From: Hofstenia miamia
Taxonomy: Eukaryota > Xenacoelomorpha > Acoela
Assembly: GCA_004352715.1 (NCBI GenBank)
Contig: SCFE01000014.1
Location: forward strand, 2,453,913-2,517,912
DNA length: 64,000 nt
Direction of reading: 5' to 3'
Shown here in pieces: positions 12,650 to 24,300 of the stretch; position 1 is the stretch's first letter; every line of letters starts with the position of its first letter. Below the pieces are notes generated by a model. The model worked only from the letters and a program-made list of their open reading frames with translations. It was not told the origin of the DNA and did no database searches. The translations under genes and the position numbers were made by a program.

Positions 12650-13093
12650 ATTAATGTAATGGTACGTATATGGGCAATTCCTAACTGGCATATAAGAATA
12701 GTAACATTTAACTATAAAAATGCAACATCCGATTAAAATTGGTTAGGTTGTTTAGAATCTTGGTAGGATGAACTATATAATAATGCAGAGTACTATCATA
12801 CATATGCATATTTCTAAGTATGAGGCAAATGGTTGATGTGTTTGCAATTTATTCGTGCTTGCATTATAAAACTATGAATATTTTTAATTTTGTACTTGAA
12901 AGACTCACGATATCCAAAAATAGTGTTATCTGAAAGTGATAAGACCCACCGAAACATGAAGTGGAAATTGATGAAAGTGCAATAAATGATTTTGCCGACG
13001 CGTTTTCTATTTTTGCATAGTTATATCTAATAACATAATACATGTTTTGTAATATTTTTGGAGAATGGATTTTACGAGTTGGTGATTGGTTCT
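10008..13093. other. AT-rich spacer with one microsatellite
   Basis: No gene was recognised. GC-richer patches near 10650-10700 and 10890-11010 (CCCGCC, GGCCCGTCTACG, GTCAGGCTGAGCC) look like pieces of small nonautonomous elements, but paired ends were not found. An (AT)n tract sits at 12618-12647. A single N at 13094 marks a contig join. Confidence 0.5.
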
Positions 13094-13258
13094 NGTGCAC
13101 ACCTATATCTTATTTTATATTTTTATTAAATTTATGTATTTGTGTACAATACAAATAATATGAAGAAATAAAAAGAGAATATGAAATCAATTGCTTAAAC
13201 TATATAATTAATTGATAAATTTCTTCAAATACAGCCAAAATTTTCATATAAAGTGTGC

Positions 13259-14192
13259 CATGCTATCTTGCTACAAAAACTGGCAAAATATGGAATTTGC
13301 CCTGAAGCAATACTTCTTGAAAGTTTTTTAAGTGACCGACACTAGGCGGTAAAATTTGGCAATTACTCATCCTGTTACATGAATAGCAAAAGAGGAGTCC
13401 CTCAGGGATCAATAATTGGTCCACTACTTTTTAACATATACACAAATGATTTGTCAGACTGTCTTTCACATTGTAACATAATACAATATGCAGATGATAC
13501 ATGCATCTATTCTAGTTGCATCAACAAGCTCATGTGCACAAAATTTTTAACTGCTGATCTTATTGAAATGAAAAATTGGTTTGATAGAAACTAACCTCAT
13601 TTAAATGTCAGTAAATCACAATTTTTTCAACTCAACCTTAACTTTGTTAAGGAACTTTATACCAAATACAATTTTAATAAATTTTGGTAGAGGCAATCTA
13701 TACGGTATTATCAACTATGGCGCCTTTCTAACACTAGGTAAATACTCTGAGAAATGGAAGAAAATATACACAATGTCTAACTGGAAAATTGGACTTATTG
13801 CCAATGTACCTAAGTTCTCACATGTTAGCCACTTTTATAAGCAATTTCGCATTCTAAAACCAACCAAATATGTATTGGATGTACTTAACATACTTATACT
13901 TTATTTTAGTTACCTTCGGTAAAAATTTTGCTTTTCTTAATGGAATCAATGATAAACTTAAGTACAACTCAAGACAAAAAAGTACATTAAATTGAATCAA
14001 ATTAAAAACACCTATGCTTCTAATTCTTTTCTTATACGAGCATCAGAAATCTTTAAATGTTTGTCATACGAATTTAGAAAAAATGCAATGTCAAAAAAAG
14101 ACAGCCAAAACTATTTCTTTGATTTAAATGACACTAGAAAAAAATATTCACAAAATTTTCATATTAATTACCTATTCTGCTGCAAATCTTGA
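13259..14192 (+). mobile_element. LINE reverse transcriptase fragment (CR1/jockey-like)
   Basis: A single plus-strand frame from 13259 reads HAILLQKLAKYGICP, LLESFLSDR, one stop, then KRGVPQGSIIGPLLFNIY, NDLSDCL and QYADDTCIY (the YADD codons are 13487-13498). These are RT motifs 3 to 5 of non-LTR retrotransposons, with the catalytic aspartates present. After 13594 the frame changes. The region 13605-13922 contains LYGIINYGAF, like the YGI..WG block of LINEs, and 13992-14192 reads SFLIRASEIFKCL, matching the conserved LINE C-terminus (SF..R....WN.L). The endonuclease and first RT motifs are absent. It is 5'-truncated and dead. Confidence 0.8.
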
Positions 14193-14739
14193 TCGTTTCG
14201 TTTGTAAACAACTATTTTAGTTTTTAGTTTATAGAATTACTTTTAAATAAAGTATCTTGAAGCGTAAAATGATTTTATTTAAAACTGAATAACTAAACTT
14301 TTATAAATTAAAAGAAGAAAGACAAGTATTGCAGAGGCAGCGAAGAAACTTTTACTTGTATATGAATTATCATAATTAGTGTTCAAGAACATTAGCATAT
14401 GGCGCATTAACTTAATTTTAAAAAGTTTAGGAGAATCAAAAACAGAAATATCTGTTTTAATGGGTAGGTAATTTGCAAGCTTTGTAAAATGATTAAAATA
14501 TTATTGTCGTGTTTTTGCTTTCTTAAGTTTTGATATTTGAAATAAACTAATGGAGCTGGACTGAAGATTAGATCGCAATGGTACATAAAAAGAAACATAC
14601 CGAAAGATGTCAAAATCATAAATATCATGTAGTAGTGTATTGAACATCACCATTTCTTTGTATTGAAACAAAAGTGATATTGAATGCAAATTTAGAGCCT
14701 ATGTTTATAATAAAAAATTTTAGATATCCATTTATAATT

Positions 14740-15400
14740 TCGCCAGTATTCAGTGACATGGTCATGCTTACATGTAAAATTTTATGTTTTTAATGACCAA
14801 TTAAGTTTTTGATAATATATAGCTGCTTTTTGTATTAAAATTTTCAAATATAGATGAACAATAATGTAATGATGAAATACAAAACGCACAAAATAGTTGA
14901 ATGTGATGATGTGGTCACACATTTCTGAGGAGGTATCTAACGCCAAAAGCCATTTTTGTATTTTTTGGGAGGAAATGTTCAAATTTTATATCCTTGTCAA
15001 TATAAACAATATAAATAAGTAATATAATCATTCTGCTTTATTGGAAAGTTGTTAAAAGTAAATTCGATCTTGTTTGTTACAGAATTGGGAGAATAATAAT
15101 AATAAATTGCGTTTTTTTAATAATGATGGCAAGAAAGATCTTCAATATCACTTTCTAAATTTTTCATGGCCCTAATTGCATCATTATCTGTTTTTATGAG
15201 GAAATTATCATCAGCAAATTGATATATTTCACTATCATTTACATGTTTCATAATGTCATTTGCATATATTGCAATTATAATTGGCCCTAGCACAATGTCT
15301 TAAGGCACTCCTCGATCAGTTGTAATATATTTAGATTTCATATTATTCATTAATACACGTTGTTTTCTGTTTTCTAAAAAACTCATAACTAACTTAATTT
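14740..15400 (-). mobile_element. LINE fragment, minus strand (same family as 63.5-64 kb)
   Basis: On the minus strand, reading from about 15395, the translation gives SFLENRKQRVLMNNM, TTDRGVP, a stop, LGPIIIAIYANDIMKH, then QFADDNFLIKTDNDA and MKNLESDIEDL. These are LINE RT motifs around the catalytic pair (FADD). Further on (14782-14982) the frame holds KIQKWLLALDTSSE and FNYFVRFV. The stretch 14740-15140 aligns by eye with 63640-64000, sharing GACATGGTCATGCTTAC, CGGCTTTTTGTATTAAAATTT-like sequence and AAAGCCATTTTTGTA. Stops inside show it is inactive. Confidence 0.75.
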
Positions 15401-15521
15401 GAATTTTGTTGAAATCCGTATTATCCCCAAAATTTCAAAATTCATTGAATAAAAGTGTTTGCTTAAATGTAGAAGAGCTATGCAACTGGATTTATTTTGG
15501 GGTATATTTAAGGGTATTTTT

Positions 15522-15912
15522 CAGCAATGGAGTCATTTCACGAAATTTTAAATTTCCAAATTTTTCAAAATTTACAATTATAAGGTCTATAAAAGTTATT
15601 TAAAGTGTGTACTCATTTGCAAAACTTTATAGTTTTTGTAAAAAGTATGTTTTAATTGTCATCTCATTCCTTTCTTTTATTGGTTTGAAGTCATTCCGTA
15701 TGTAAAAATGTAGTTTTGAGAGGCATTTTCATTGAAATTTATATACGGAATGACGTTATGATGGTAATGGGATAAAAATTTAAACTTATTTTTCTCAAAA
15801 AATATAAAGTTTTAACAGCCAGTACACACTTTAAATAACTTTTATAGACCTTATAATTGTAAATTTTTGAAAAATTAGGAAAATTAACATTTCGTGAATT
15901 TACTCCATTGTT
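15522..15912. mobile_element. Long fold-back (inverted-repeat) element
   Basis: The left arm (15522-15701) runs from CAATGGAGTCATTTCACGAA through TTTACAATTATAAGGTCTAT and AAGTTATTTAAAGTGTGTAC to GTCATTCCGTA. The right arm (15743-15912) is its reverse complement with scattered differences, starting TACGGAATGAC and ending ACTCCATTG. About 40 bases separate the arms. Arms this long with a minimal centre fit a fold-back-type MITE. The two open frames that cover the arms are by-products of the palindrome. Confidence 0.85.
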
Positions 15913-16069
15913 TAGATGGCAAAATATTTTCAGAGGAAAGGTATTGGTTGATTTGAATGCGCAGTAATTTTTCAAATAATTTACTGAATAATTATAATAA
16001 TAGTGTTGAGTTGAGATTTAATTAAGTAATTGAGATAGCGATAGCAACAGATGAGATTATAGTAAACTA

Positions 16070-16222
16070 CCAAATTTTTCAAAATTTACAATTATAAGGT
16101 TTTTAAAAGTTATTTAAAGTGTGTACTCATTTGGAAAAATTTTTAGTTTGGGTAAGAAGTAATATGTTTTAATGTGTCATCTCATTCCTTTCATTTATGT
16201 GATACTTGACGTCATTCAGATT
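16070..16222. repeat. Solitary third arm of the fold-back element
   Basis: The sequence CAAATTTTTCAAAATTTACA, then AAAGTTATTTAAAGTGTGTA, CATCTCATTCCTTTC and GACGTCATTC repeats the left arm of the 15522-15912 fold-back in the same direction. It has no partner arm. It could be a deletion derivative or the remnant of an adjacent insertion. Confidence 0.8.
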
Positions 16223-16351
16223 AATAATGTGGTTAGAGGTGGTAGCGTTTATTAGTAGCAGTAAAATCCCGAGGAAAGTTCTCAGCTTCACTGGAAACAG
16301 GTGTGTTTCAAGAACTTATAGCACATCAGCATGAAGCTGGGAAAAAGAAAG

Positions 16352-16433
16352 TAATAATAATAATAATATAATAATAATAATAATAACAATAAATATATAT
16401 ATATATATATATATGTACATGTATATATATATA
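16352..16433. repeat. (TAA)n / (AT)n microsatellite
   Basis: A compound simple repeat, TAATAATAA followed by TATATATA. A similar compound repeat starts directly after the N at 17549. Confidence 0.9.
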
Positions 16434-17143
16434 GTGAAAGTCGATAGTATAATATTTTTTTTAGCTATATAACTAATGGATCATGTTTAGCCAATACTTC
16501 TGATTATATTTTTTTGCAAAATTTCAAATACTAGCTATTTATTTACTTTTGCAATAAGCACAGTTTAAAATATTAGCGACCTTCGGCCTGCGACCTCTGA
16601 CTTTGTGCACGGCACCCCTCAATGGGTTTGGAATATCTTTCGAAATGTCAAGAAAGAGTCAAAGTTCCTTAGTGCATCCATGTGCTGAAAACCTTATAAA
16701 TACATGAACATTATGCATTGAGAGAATTTAATTCTTTTTGAAAAATCCGAAATTGTCAAAAAAAACTTGTTCATCTTTTCAACAACCTCAGGCACAGCAA
16801 TACGCTTTAATGAAAAATTGTAAAAATTTTATTAAAGTGTGTTTCCCAAACCACCTGCACATGCCCTAAGATTTTCAAATTTGGTAATAGGCTCTTAGAA
16901 AATTCTTCGTAAATTTGGAAAAACAGTTTGTCCTTTAAAACAGAGGCTATTCTGCTTAAGGTCAAGCATCAAGTGCTGCCTTATGGTATTTTGGATATAT
17001 GTAGCAATTGCATTATTTTCTATTTTCATAAATTCAATAATAACTATATTTGCGAATGAAGGATGCTTTAACATTCGCCACTAGAGGGATACAAAATTTA
17101 TTGACAAAATCTCTTGCAATGATAACCTAGAAACTAAATTGAN

Positions 17144-17548
17144 TCAATTAAATCTTTAATCCGCAGTACCCTAGTATATAGATTATTACATTATAATGTA
17201 ATAAAGCTAGATATGTTGTTGTACTTTCAGGAGCGAAGCAGACATTTAATATTCAGAGGAGCTACAGCCCGTGTTATAACACGTCATTTATAAAGTACAA
17301 TGAATGTTAAGTAGTGCATATATATATATATATATATATATTATTGTGCTCAACTTAGCGCTAACCAGTTTTGATTCAAATACAAAATTTGTGGGAATAA
17401 TATTTACATGCACTTAAAATGTATGATGCCTACGACTTAAAACTTCATTTACAAGCATATCAAGATAACGTTCACCATTAACAGTTCCTTCAAAGAAGAA
17501 TGGGCCAACTAGACCAGTGCTGCCGATTCCTGCACAGACTCTCACTCC
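17144..17548. other. Short contig between two single N's, probably misplaced
   Basis: The block is bounded by N at 17143 and 17549. Its first 138 bases equal 19101-19238 and its last 58 bases equal 19240-19297, and those two segments are separated there by a single N at 19239. The middle part (17282-17490), which includes an (AT)n tract, is unique. The block therefore looks like the sequence that spans the 19239 gap but has been placed about 2 kb away. Confidence 0.85.
17414..17548 (-). pseudogene. Tc/IS630-type transposase fragment (in the misplaced contig)
   Basis: The minus-strand translation reads VCAGIGSTGLVGPFFFEG, then TVNGERYLDMLVNE. This is the conserved segment of IS630/Tc-type DDE transposases after the first catalytic aspartate (W.G.....GPFFF...VNGERY...L). 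It continues the frame of 19240-19471, so the two pieces are one broken gene. The catalytic aspartates are not in this fragment. An apparent extension of the frame past 17549 crosses an N and should be ignored. Confidence 0.7.
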
Positions 17549-17549
17549 N

Positions 17550-19100
17550 TAATAATAATATAATAATAATAATAACAATAAATAAATAAATATATATATA
17601 TATGCATGGGGTTGTGCAAGAAGGTCTTCTGTCTTTATTCGTTGGAGGAAATGCATATTCATAATGACAGCTCTTTTAAAGCATATACATTTCAATTAAT
17701 CAATTTAAATTATTTAAAATGTCTTATAAAGGGAAACCGGTTCTTTTGAACAGATAAGCCTTTAATAACTATGTGTGTGCGTCACACAATGCCACAATGC
17801 GGGCGTCAGCAATAATATTTTGTCTCGAAAACAATTTATTTTTAAATTGTTTGCTGTAACACTTGGATAAACTTTTAATTATGGTTTCTAAATTGAATGT
17901 TTTAAAAAGGGATCTGCTGTGACGGTGAGAAGGGTGGAGACACCTTGAAAATCCTTCTTTCTTACAGAAAATGCTAGTTTCTCTATTTTCATTTTAAGGA
18001 GAAATACGTCTGCGAATATAACTATTCCGATAATGTCATTTGGATAGATGAAGGTGCAATAGCCTTAAATAATTTTTACAATCTATACCACTATATACCA
18101 TTTGACAGACATCTTTCAATGCGTGCCAATTATCCTTCGAATCAAAAGATTTAAATCTCTATGGAATTAGCGATTTTAATTTGCTCGAGAATCAATAAGC
18201 GAGAAAAAAATTGCATTTTTAGCCTTTGAGGTTGAAAAACTGTTTGTGTTGTTGTCACTGCATAATTTGATGCATATATTTGATGATTTCAACCTCATAA
18301 ATTTTTGTTCTTGCAATAGTTAGAATGAGATTTGCAATGACTCATTAAAACGGTTGGGCTTCTGAAACAGGTCATGTTAGCATGTAAAGTTGAAAGAGAT
18401 TTTGTCCTAGTAGATGTAAATTTGGAGTAAAAATAGGCATGCCTCTAAATTCAGTAGGCTCAAAAGTTTCTTTGTAAAATATAAATGTATAGCATTTCAT
18501 CCTGCATTGGAATCGGTGAATTTATTGAATTAAACTATATGATGGCGCAATTAGGCAACCTTGTGCAGCTGAAGAAGACTAAATGTTTTGGGTGAGGTAA
18601 TATTTTTCTCCATTCCTCGCGATAAAGTAAATACTGTAGTTGTGTCTACTATATTTTTTATCGTTCTTAAAGACACTAAATAGTAAAGTTCTATAGTACC
18701 ATTCAGTCCAGCGATGTATTCGAAGCGGTGCTCAGGGGAGGGCACAGACCACCTTCTGAAATTTGATTGGTGAGCCAGCCCCCTCTTGGTAAGGTTATAT
18801 TACGGTGTTAGGTGCTGGGCTTTATTTGTTGAAATATTGAATTTGGTCAAAATATAACATAAAAATACAGTCTTTAAATTTAGAGCACTCTGTTAATTAT
18901 TTAGGAGTAAAGCCTTTATGTAGTTCCATGGAACTTACACTAAAATGGGAACAGTAAATCAAATAAAACACAGTGTAATACTTATAATATTTGCCAATTT
19001 TGGTCAAAATAGAAGTCTTTTCTTGGAAATAATGTGATTCTGAGACTTGAATAGTTCATAGGACTGAGACCAAATCCAATGAGAAGAAATGGAACTGGGA
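17550..19100. other. Spacer, no gene recognised
   Basis: A GC-rich patch at about 18710-18790 (TTCGAAGCGGTGCTCAGGGG, then GAGGGCACAGACC) has the look of a transposon terminus reading rightwards from CAGCGATG, but the matching end was not found. The open frame on the other strand there is an incidental reading of it. Confidence 0.5.
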
Positions 19101-19239
19101 TCAATTAAATCTTTAATCCGCAGTACCCTAGTATATAGATTATTACATTATAATGTAATAAAGCTAGATATGTTGTTGTACTTTCAGGAGCGAAGCAGAC
19201 ATTTAATATTCAGAGGAGCTACAGCCCGTGTTATAACAN

Positions 19240-19471
19240 CAAAGAAGAATGGGCCAACTAGACCAGTGCTGCCGATTCCTGCACAGACTCTCACTCCAGG
19301 AACATTGACTTTTGCCTCAATTATACGAAGGGGGTCTCATTGTCGACTTACTCGGTAAGGTATTCAGAAATTTGCTTCCCATCTTTCTTCAACATGTTTG
19401 TAGATAGTCATTGGATAATAATTCTTAATTACAAGGATACGTTCGTTTAAATCTAAAGTCCTTCGCTGCAT
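19240..19471 (-). pseudogene. Tc/IS630-type transposase remnant, N-terminal part
   Basis: The minus-strand frame begins with an ATG at 19469-19471: MQRRTLDLNERILVIKNYYP, the typical first helix of insect-type IS630/mariner-like transposases (eRi.iVk.yy). It then reads VEERWEANF, a stop, and DPLRIIEAKVNVPG leading into VCAGIGSTGLVGPFFFEG. The whole DNA-binding domain between these is missing, so the copy is internally deleted. The sequence ACTTTTGGAACACCCTATA at about 19652-19670 resembles a terminal inverted repeat for this element and abuts the mariner element. The other end was not identified. Confidence 0.65.
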
Positions 19472-19674
19472 TTTCAAGAATGAGCGTCCCGAAGCGCACA
19501 TTAATAGTAACGAGAATAACGTAAAATTACATAAAAAAGAAATGAAATGTGGCTGTTGTAAATGGACATTTAAACATTTGTAACTACTAAATATTCCTAT
19601 TAAATTTGTTGTTTTTGATGTACAATTTTTATTTAACTTTGCGGTTCGGTTACTTTTGGAACACCCTATATATA

Positions 19675-20888
19675 TGAGGCGTGTTCAAATGAAACCCGTT
19701 TGATTTGTTTTATTCAAAAACTATATATTCAATCGAGTTAAAATGCAAATGAATAGTGATAGATGTGTATTTGTATTTAGAACTTTAGAACAATAAAAAC
19801 AAAACTGTAAGTCAGAAACAGTCTCCACTAGCGTCCAAGCACTTATCCCATTGTTTGGGTAGGCGCCGAATCCCGTCCGCGAAAAACGATTTCGGTTCCG
19901 CCTTGAACCAGTCACTTACAGCTGCCTTCACTTCCTCGTCCGAATGGAATCTTTTACCTTTGAGGAATTTATTCAATGGGCCGAAGATGTGGAAGTCACA
20001 AGGAGATAAGTCAGGGCTGTAGTCAGGGTGTTCCAAAACTTCCCATTTCTTTCTCGATAATGTAGCAGATGTCAGGTTCGAAACTTGCGGACGTTCGTTG
20101 TCATGGAGGAGAACGATTCCAGCAGATAACATTCCGGGTCGTTTGTTTTTTATGGATCGGTGAAGATTGTCCAAAGTTTGAATGTAACACTCTGAGTTTA
20201 TCGTCTCGTTTGGTTCGAGAAGCTCCAGCAATATCGGACCCTGAATGTCGAAGAACACCGTGAGCATCACCTTTCCTGCCGACTGCTGCACTCGAAACTT
20301 TTTCCATTGCATACTGGTTGTCTTCCCCTCTGGTTCAAAATGGTGGCACCATGTCTCATCTCCAGCCACAATACGACTCAAGAACTGCTCGTTTTCTGTA
20401 TTGAATCGTGTGAGATGTTGCGTACTCAAAGTTTTTCTTCTTTCTTTGTGCTCTTCGGTGAGCATCCGAGGCACCCATTGAGAGCAAACTTTTCGATAGT
20501 TCAGCTTCTCTGTAACAATCGTGTGCATTGAACCGATAGAAGTGTTGAACTCATCTGACAGATCCCGAATGCTTCTTCGACGATCGATCCTGACAGCTGC
20601 GTCAACACTCTCTGTGAGATTTTCAGTCACAACCTTGTGCATCTGTCCTGGACGTGGCAAATCTGATGTTCCACTTCGGCCTTCTCGAAACTTTCTCGAT
20701 CAATCTGTGATCGTAGTCCTCGAAAGACATTCATCTCCGTAAACTGCAACCATTCTCCGATGAATTTCGGCTGGTTGACACCCTTCTGCGGTCAGGAATT
20801 GAATCACTGCTCTCAGATCTTCTTTGGACGGATTTTGGACGGTGAGTGACATCTGTACTGACTAAAACAAATGAATTATTGGNCCTCG
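19675..20888 (-). mobile_element. mariner element, nearly full length
   Basis: The element starts TGAGGCGTGTTCAAATGAAA after a TA and ends, reverse-complemented, TA-CGAGG followed by the single N at 20883. The second terminal inverted repeat is therefore interrupted by the assembly join. Both outer flanks are TA. The length of about 1.2 kb is usual for mariner. The right end runs straight into an (AT)n tract. Confidence 0.8.
19812..20852 (-). pseudogene. mariner transposase with one internal stop
   Basis: From the ATG at 20850-20852 (MSLTVQNPSKEDLRAVIQFL) to the stop at 19812, one frame of 346 codons is open except for a single TGA after TTITD. At that place mariner proteins normally have tryptophan. 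The 282-residue part downstream of the stop contains the linker motif WVPRMLTEEHKERR, GDETWCHHFEPE (first aspartate), LLHDNERPQ (second; normally HDNARPH) and YSPDLSPCDFHIFG (third). Counting gives 34 residues between the second and third, that is DD34D. About eight residues are missing between SMQWK and KFRVQQSAGK compared with the usual family sequence. The stop and the altered HDNERPQ motif make activity unlikely. Its GC content is clearly higher than the surroundings, which suggests a fairly recent arrival. Confidence 0.9.
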
Positions 20889-20937
<49 letters not shown>

Positions 20938-20938
20938 G
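20889..20938. repeat. (AT)n microsatellite next to the mariner end
   Basis: A TA dinucleotide tract starting at the mariner target TA, with one TATG interruption. Confidence 0.95.
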
Positions 20939-21050
20939 CTTATAAATCATTCACTGCTACCTGAGATCAAATATCACAGCAATATGAAGCATAATTATTA
21001 TAATTGACAGAAAAGTGAAAGCTGATTAAAGTTATACGAAGAATCGATTT

Positions 21051-21056
21051 TATATA

Positions 21057-21089
<33 letters not shown>

Positions 21090-21096
21090 TTATATA
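21051..21096. repeat. (AT)n microsatellite
   Basis: An interrupted TA dinucleotide tract. Confidence 0.9.
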
Positions 21097-21240
21097 GAAA
21101 ATATCAAAAAAATTTTTGCTATAAAAATAATAGTATTATAATTTGAAATTCGTGTATATGCAATATCAACTCTTTGCATCCCCATGTGTAATTTTCTAGA
21201 TTAAAACAGCTTATATATACATAAGTACTGCAAATAAAAT

Positions 21241-21323
21241 TTACCGGTCAAAACCGGCTGGTATTAGCTCTTGCCGGCCAACTACCGGCCCGGCTTTAAA
21301 ATTTTCGGGCGGTTTCAACTCTG
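21241..21323. repeat. GC-rich transposon-like terminus
   Basis: Read on the minus strand from about 21323, CAGAGTTGAAACCGCCCGAA followed by GCCGGGCCGGTAGTTGGCC resembles hAT-type termini (CAGAGTTG...), strongly GC-rich against an AT-rich background. No matching second end or target duplication was found, so this is a possible truncated end only. Confidence 0.35.
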
Positions 21324-24300
21324 GTTTAGATAATGTGAAACTTTTGATAACACAAGTTGTCCGAATAATACGCAACCAGCTTGTTTCATCTTCCCAACCG
21401 GAGTAACACTGGTCACAAATACGATAATTGTGCGATATTTTAAAAGCACAACTAAGCAATAACTCTGTTTCAGCCTATTTAAGGTCTGATAACCATTTAT
21501 TGCATTGATATTTGATAGATTTTTCTTGTGCCTTTTATTTTATAAACAATTGTATGTGTGCCTTTTTTCCCTAACCTTCCTTTGTTTCGCTTGTAGTTCC
21601 TCGTCAGGGGTCGGGAGTCATAGGTCAAATGCAATAGTATTCCCTGCTTTCTGAGTAAATCAATTGATGGCACTTCAACAAGGTTCTATCAGCAAAATAT
21701 TGCGATATCACATGTTGGAATATGTTCACAATAAAAGTGCACACATTTAGGCCTATGTCCAGTTAAAGATTACAAGACAGTGTCAGTAATGCATCAGAAA
21801 TGGTCATTTGCTCTATGCCACCATCAATTAGCTGGCAAATTTTTAAAATGTCACATCAGAGAATCAGTTTTGTAAACGAATAGTTATGTGAAAATATATA
21901 TTTGCTTCTGTAACTAAAAATAGTAAGTGTAAAAACATCAAAACCGGTAAATCTATATATTGAATAACTGAAAATGATTGCTAATGGAAATGGATTTCCC
22001 TGCGCAGTGATCAAAAGTTCTATTTAAAAATCGCAAAGAATAATACTACCTGATAATATTTCATCGCTTGGTCAAATTTGACTAGAATACTACATCAAAT
22101 ATATAATTACCAGGCTTTCTAATTCAACCTAGGATAACCATCTATAAATCAACTTAAGTGAATGCTTTTTACTACACACCAATTAATATCTCGTTTTTTT
22201 CAGGTAAAGTTTTCTAAATAGAAGGAAAAGCACCACACTATGAACGTTTCAAAAATTTTAGTTTGCTAGATTTTTGCTCATCTGACATCTTCAGTCTTTA
22301 TTTATAGCATAATTAAATGAAATATTTAGGTGGAATAAAACAAATTATCTTTAAAAAAATTCACTATTATTTTCAGTTGTACATTTACAGTATGTAGTGA
22401 TAAATTTGGTTTACTTAAATATTTTATATAACACCAATTTTCATTGAATATTGTATTTTTGTGAAAATTTTCCAAATTAAGTGTTAACGCGTATTGAAAC
22501 TATTGTTACAAAACTTTCAGTTTGAAAATATTTCTACTAATTGTGTATGTCAATGCATCGGCAGTGTGTGCAACAGGCGAAAAAATGTACATTTCTAAAA
22601 AACGGATGTAATTCATTAAATTTTAAAATCAAACACACATTGACCTACTTTATTTAAGAATTCGGAGTTAGCAGAAAAATCTGTTTCTTTGTGAAATATA
22701 GCACTACAATGCTTTGTGAACTGATAAAGTCAATTTATAGAGCCTATGATTAATTCGGCTTTGTGTCTTAAAAAATACAAGAAGCCACTTAGGGTTAAAA
22801 TGAACGACAACTGAAGTAAGTGTAATTTCTATATTAGTGAATTCTAAGAAAGTAAATACATCGTTAAGGAGCTTCTTTTATCTTTTTTTCAATATTTTTA
22901 TGCCTATATTAATTCCATTTAAAATGTATCCTGTTAGGAAATGTGTTTTTTTAAATGGAAATTAATTAAAATCTTATTCAAGCAGAAAATTTTTATAATA
23001 AGGACAAAATAAATGATAAAATTGGTTTAAATAAAATAAGTTCTTTCCTATATATTTAAAAGTTTTTTAATGTATTTCATAATAATGATTAAATGTCACA
23101 CCGGCCGCATGAATTTTTTTCATTGATAAATAATCAATCAATCTGTGGAATTGGAACTAGTTTCACTTAACTTGCTTCAAAAACCCATCTAATATTGTAG
23201 ACAAATAGAAATGAAATTTGAAATCATTATATAATATATTTATACGTAGCTTCCTAAGAAAACCAGACCAAACTTTTGTCTTGAAATAGAATTGTTTGAT
23301 AATCAATTTCTGTAAAGAGCAGTATGTTCATTCACCATTTTATCCCTTCACATTTAGTATTTTATTTGACTGGCATGCAGAGAATTATTACTGGTAGGTG
23401 GAAGCTAGCACAATTACATTTGATTGGGGTTAGGAAAAAACAAAATTTTATGCCAAAATGTAATATTTTAATACAGAAAACGTAGCCTTTATCAGTACCA
23501 TGGTAAAAAAAAGTTTCAAAATGATCTCCATTCTTTTCTAAACATAATTGCGCCTTCAATCTTATCGCAATGGCTGCTTTTCGAAATAAACAAATCTAGG
23601 TGTTTTCTGTGTTGATGGTATTATAAATACACTTGAAATAAAATGAAAATTATATATTTTTTATCATGATTGGGTTCAGTGTGTTCACTCCCGGAGAAAC
23701 GCACTTGCGGCAGCTTCCACTAACATTGGCATTATAGTAATTCCGTTCAAACCAACTAAGTACAATTTTCAGTGTTAATAGATAAATAGTTAGTGAGAAT
23801 ATACCTGTCTTTCCAGAACGCAGTTAGCAACATTTCGTAAAAGCTAGATCAAATAGAAAGATATAATACCGCTATGTATACAAAAAACATTGAAAAGATA
23901 ATGCAAAAAATATTAAAATGGCGTACTTTGCGATAACCCATATTCATAAGTGTAAAGAGAGAGAGGAAGAATTACGAATTTATATTTACAAAAATAATTA
24001 CAAGTTTTGTGCAAAGCATAAAATTCAAAAACTAAAATTATGGATATATATATATATATATATTGTATACATATAAATAGGAAAATTTCTTTAATTGGAA
24101 TAATGATAGGGGTGCACTTTGCTGGGTGCCTTTTGTAATTTAAATATTTTAAACCTGTTTGTCGAAAATGATTCTATGGGCAAAAATGTTCTTAAATGTT
24201 TTTTCTTTATCATGGCAATTCAAATCTTCGTGGATATCTTAGCTTACTTTTGTGTGGTAAAAATTTAAAGAAGTAAGTTGATAATAGATGTTGTTGATTG

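Noticed and set aside
12864-13100. Minus-strand 78-codon open frame
   Set aside because: It crosses the N at 13094 and shows no recognisable similarity.
15406-15975. Open frames on both strands in the fold-back region
   Set aside because: Both follow from the palindromic arms and have low-complexity, non-protein-like content.
20069-20742. Several plus-strand open frames opposite the mariner transposase
   Set aside because: They are antisense shadows of the higher-GC transposase frame.
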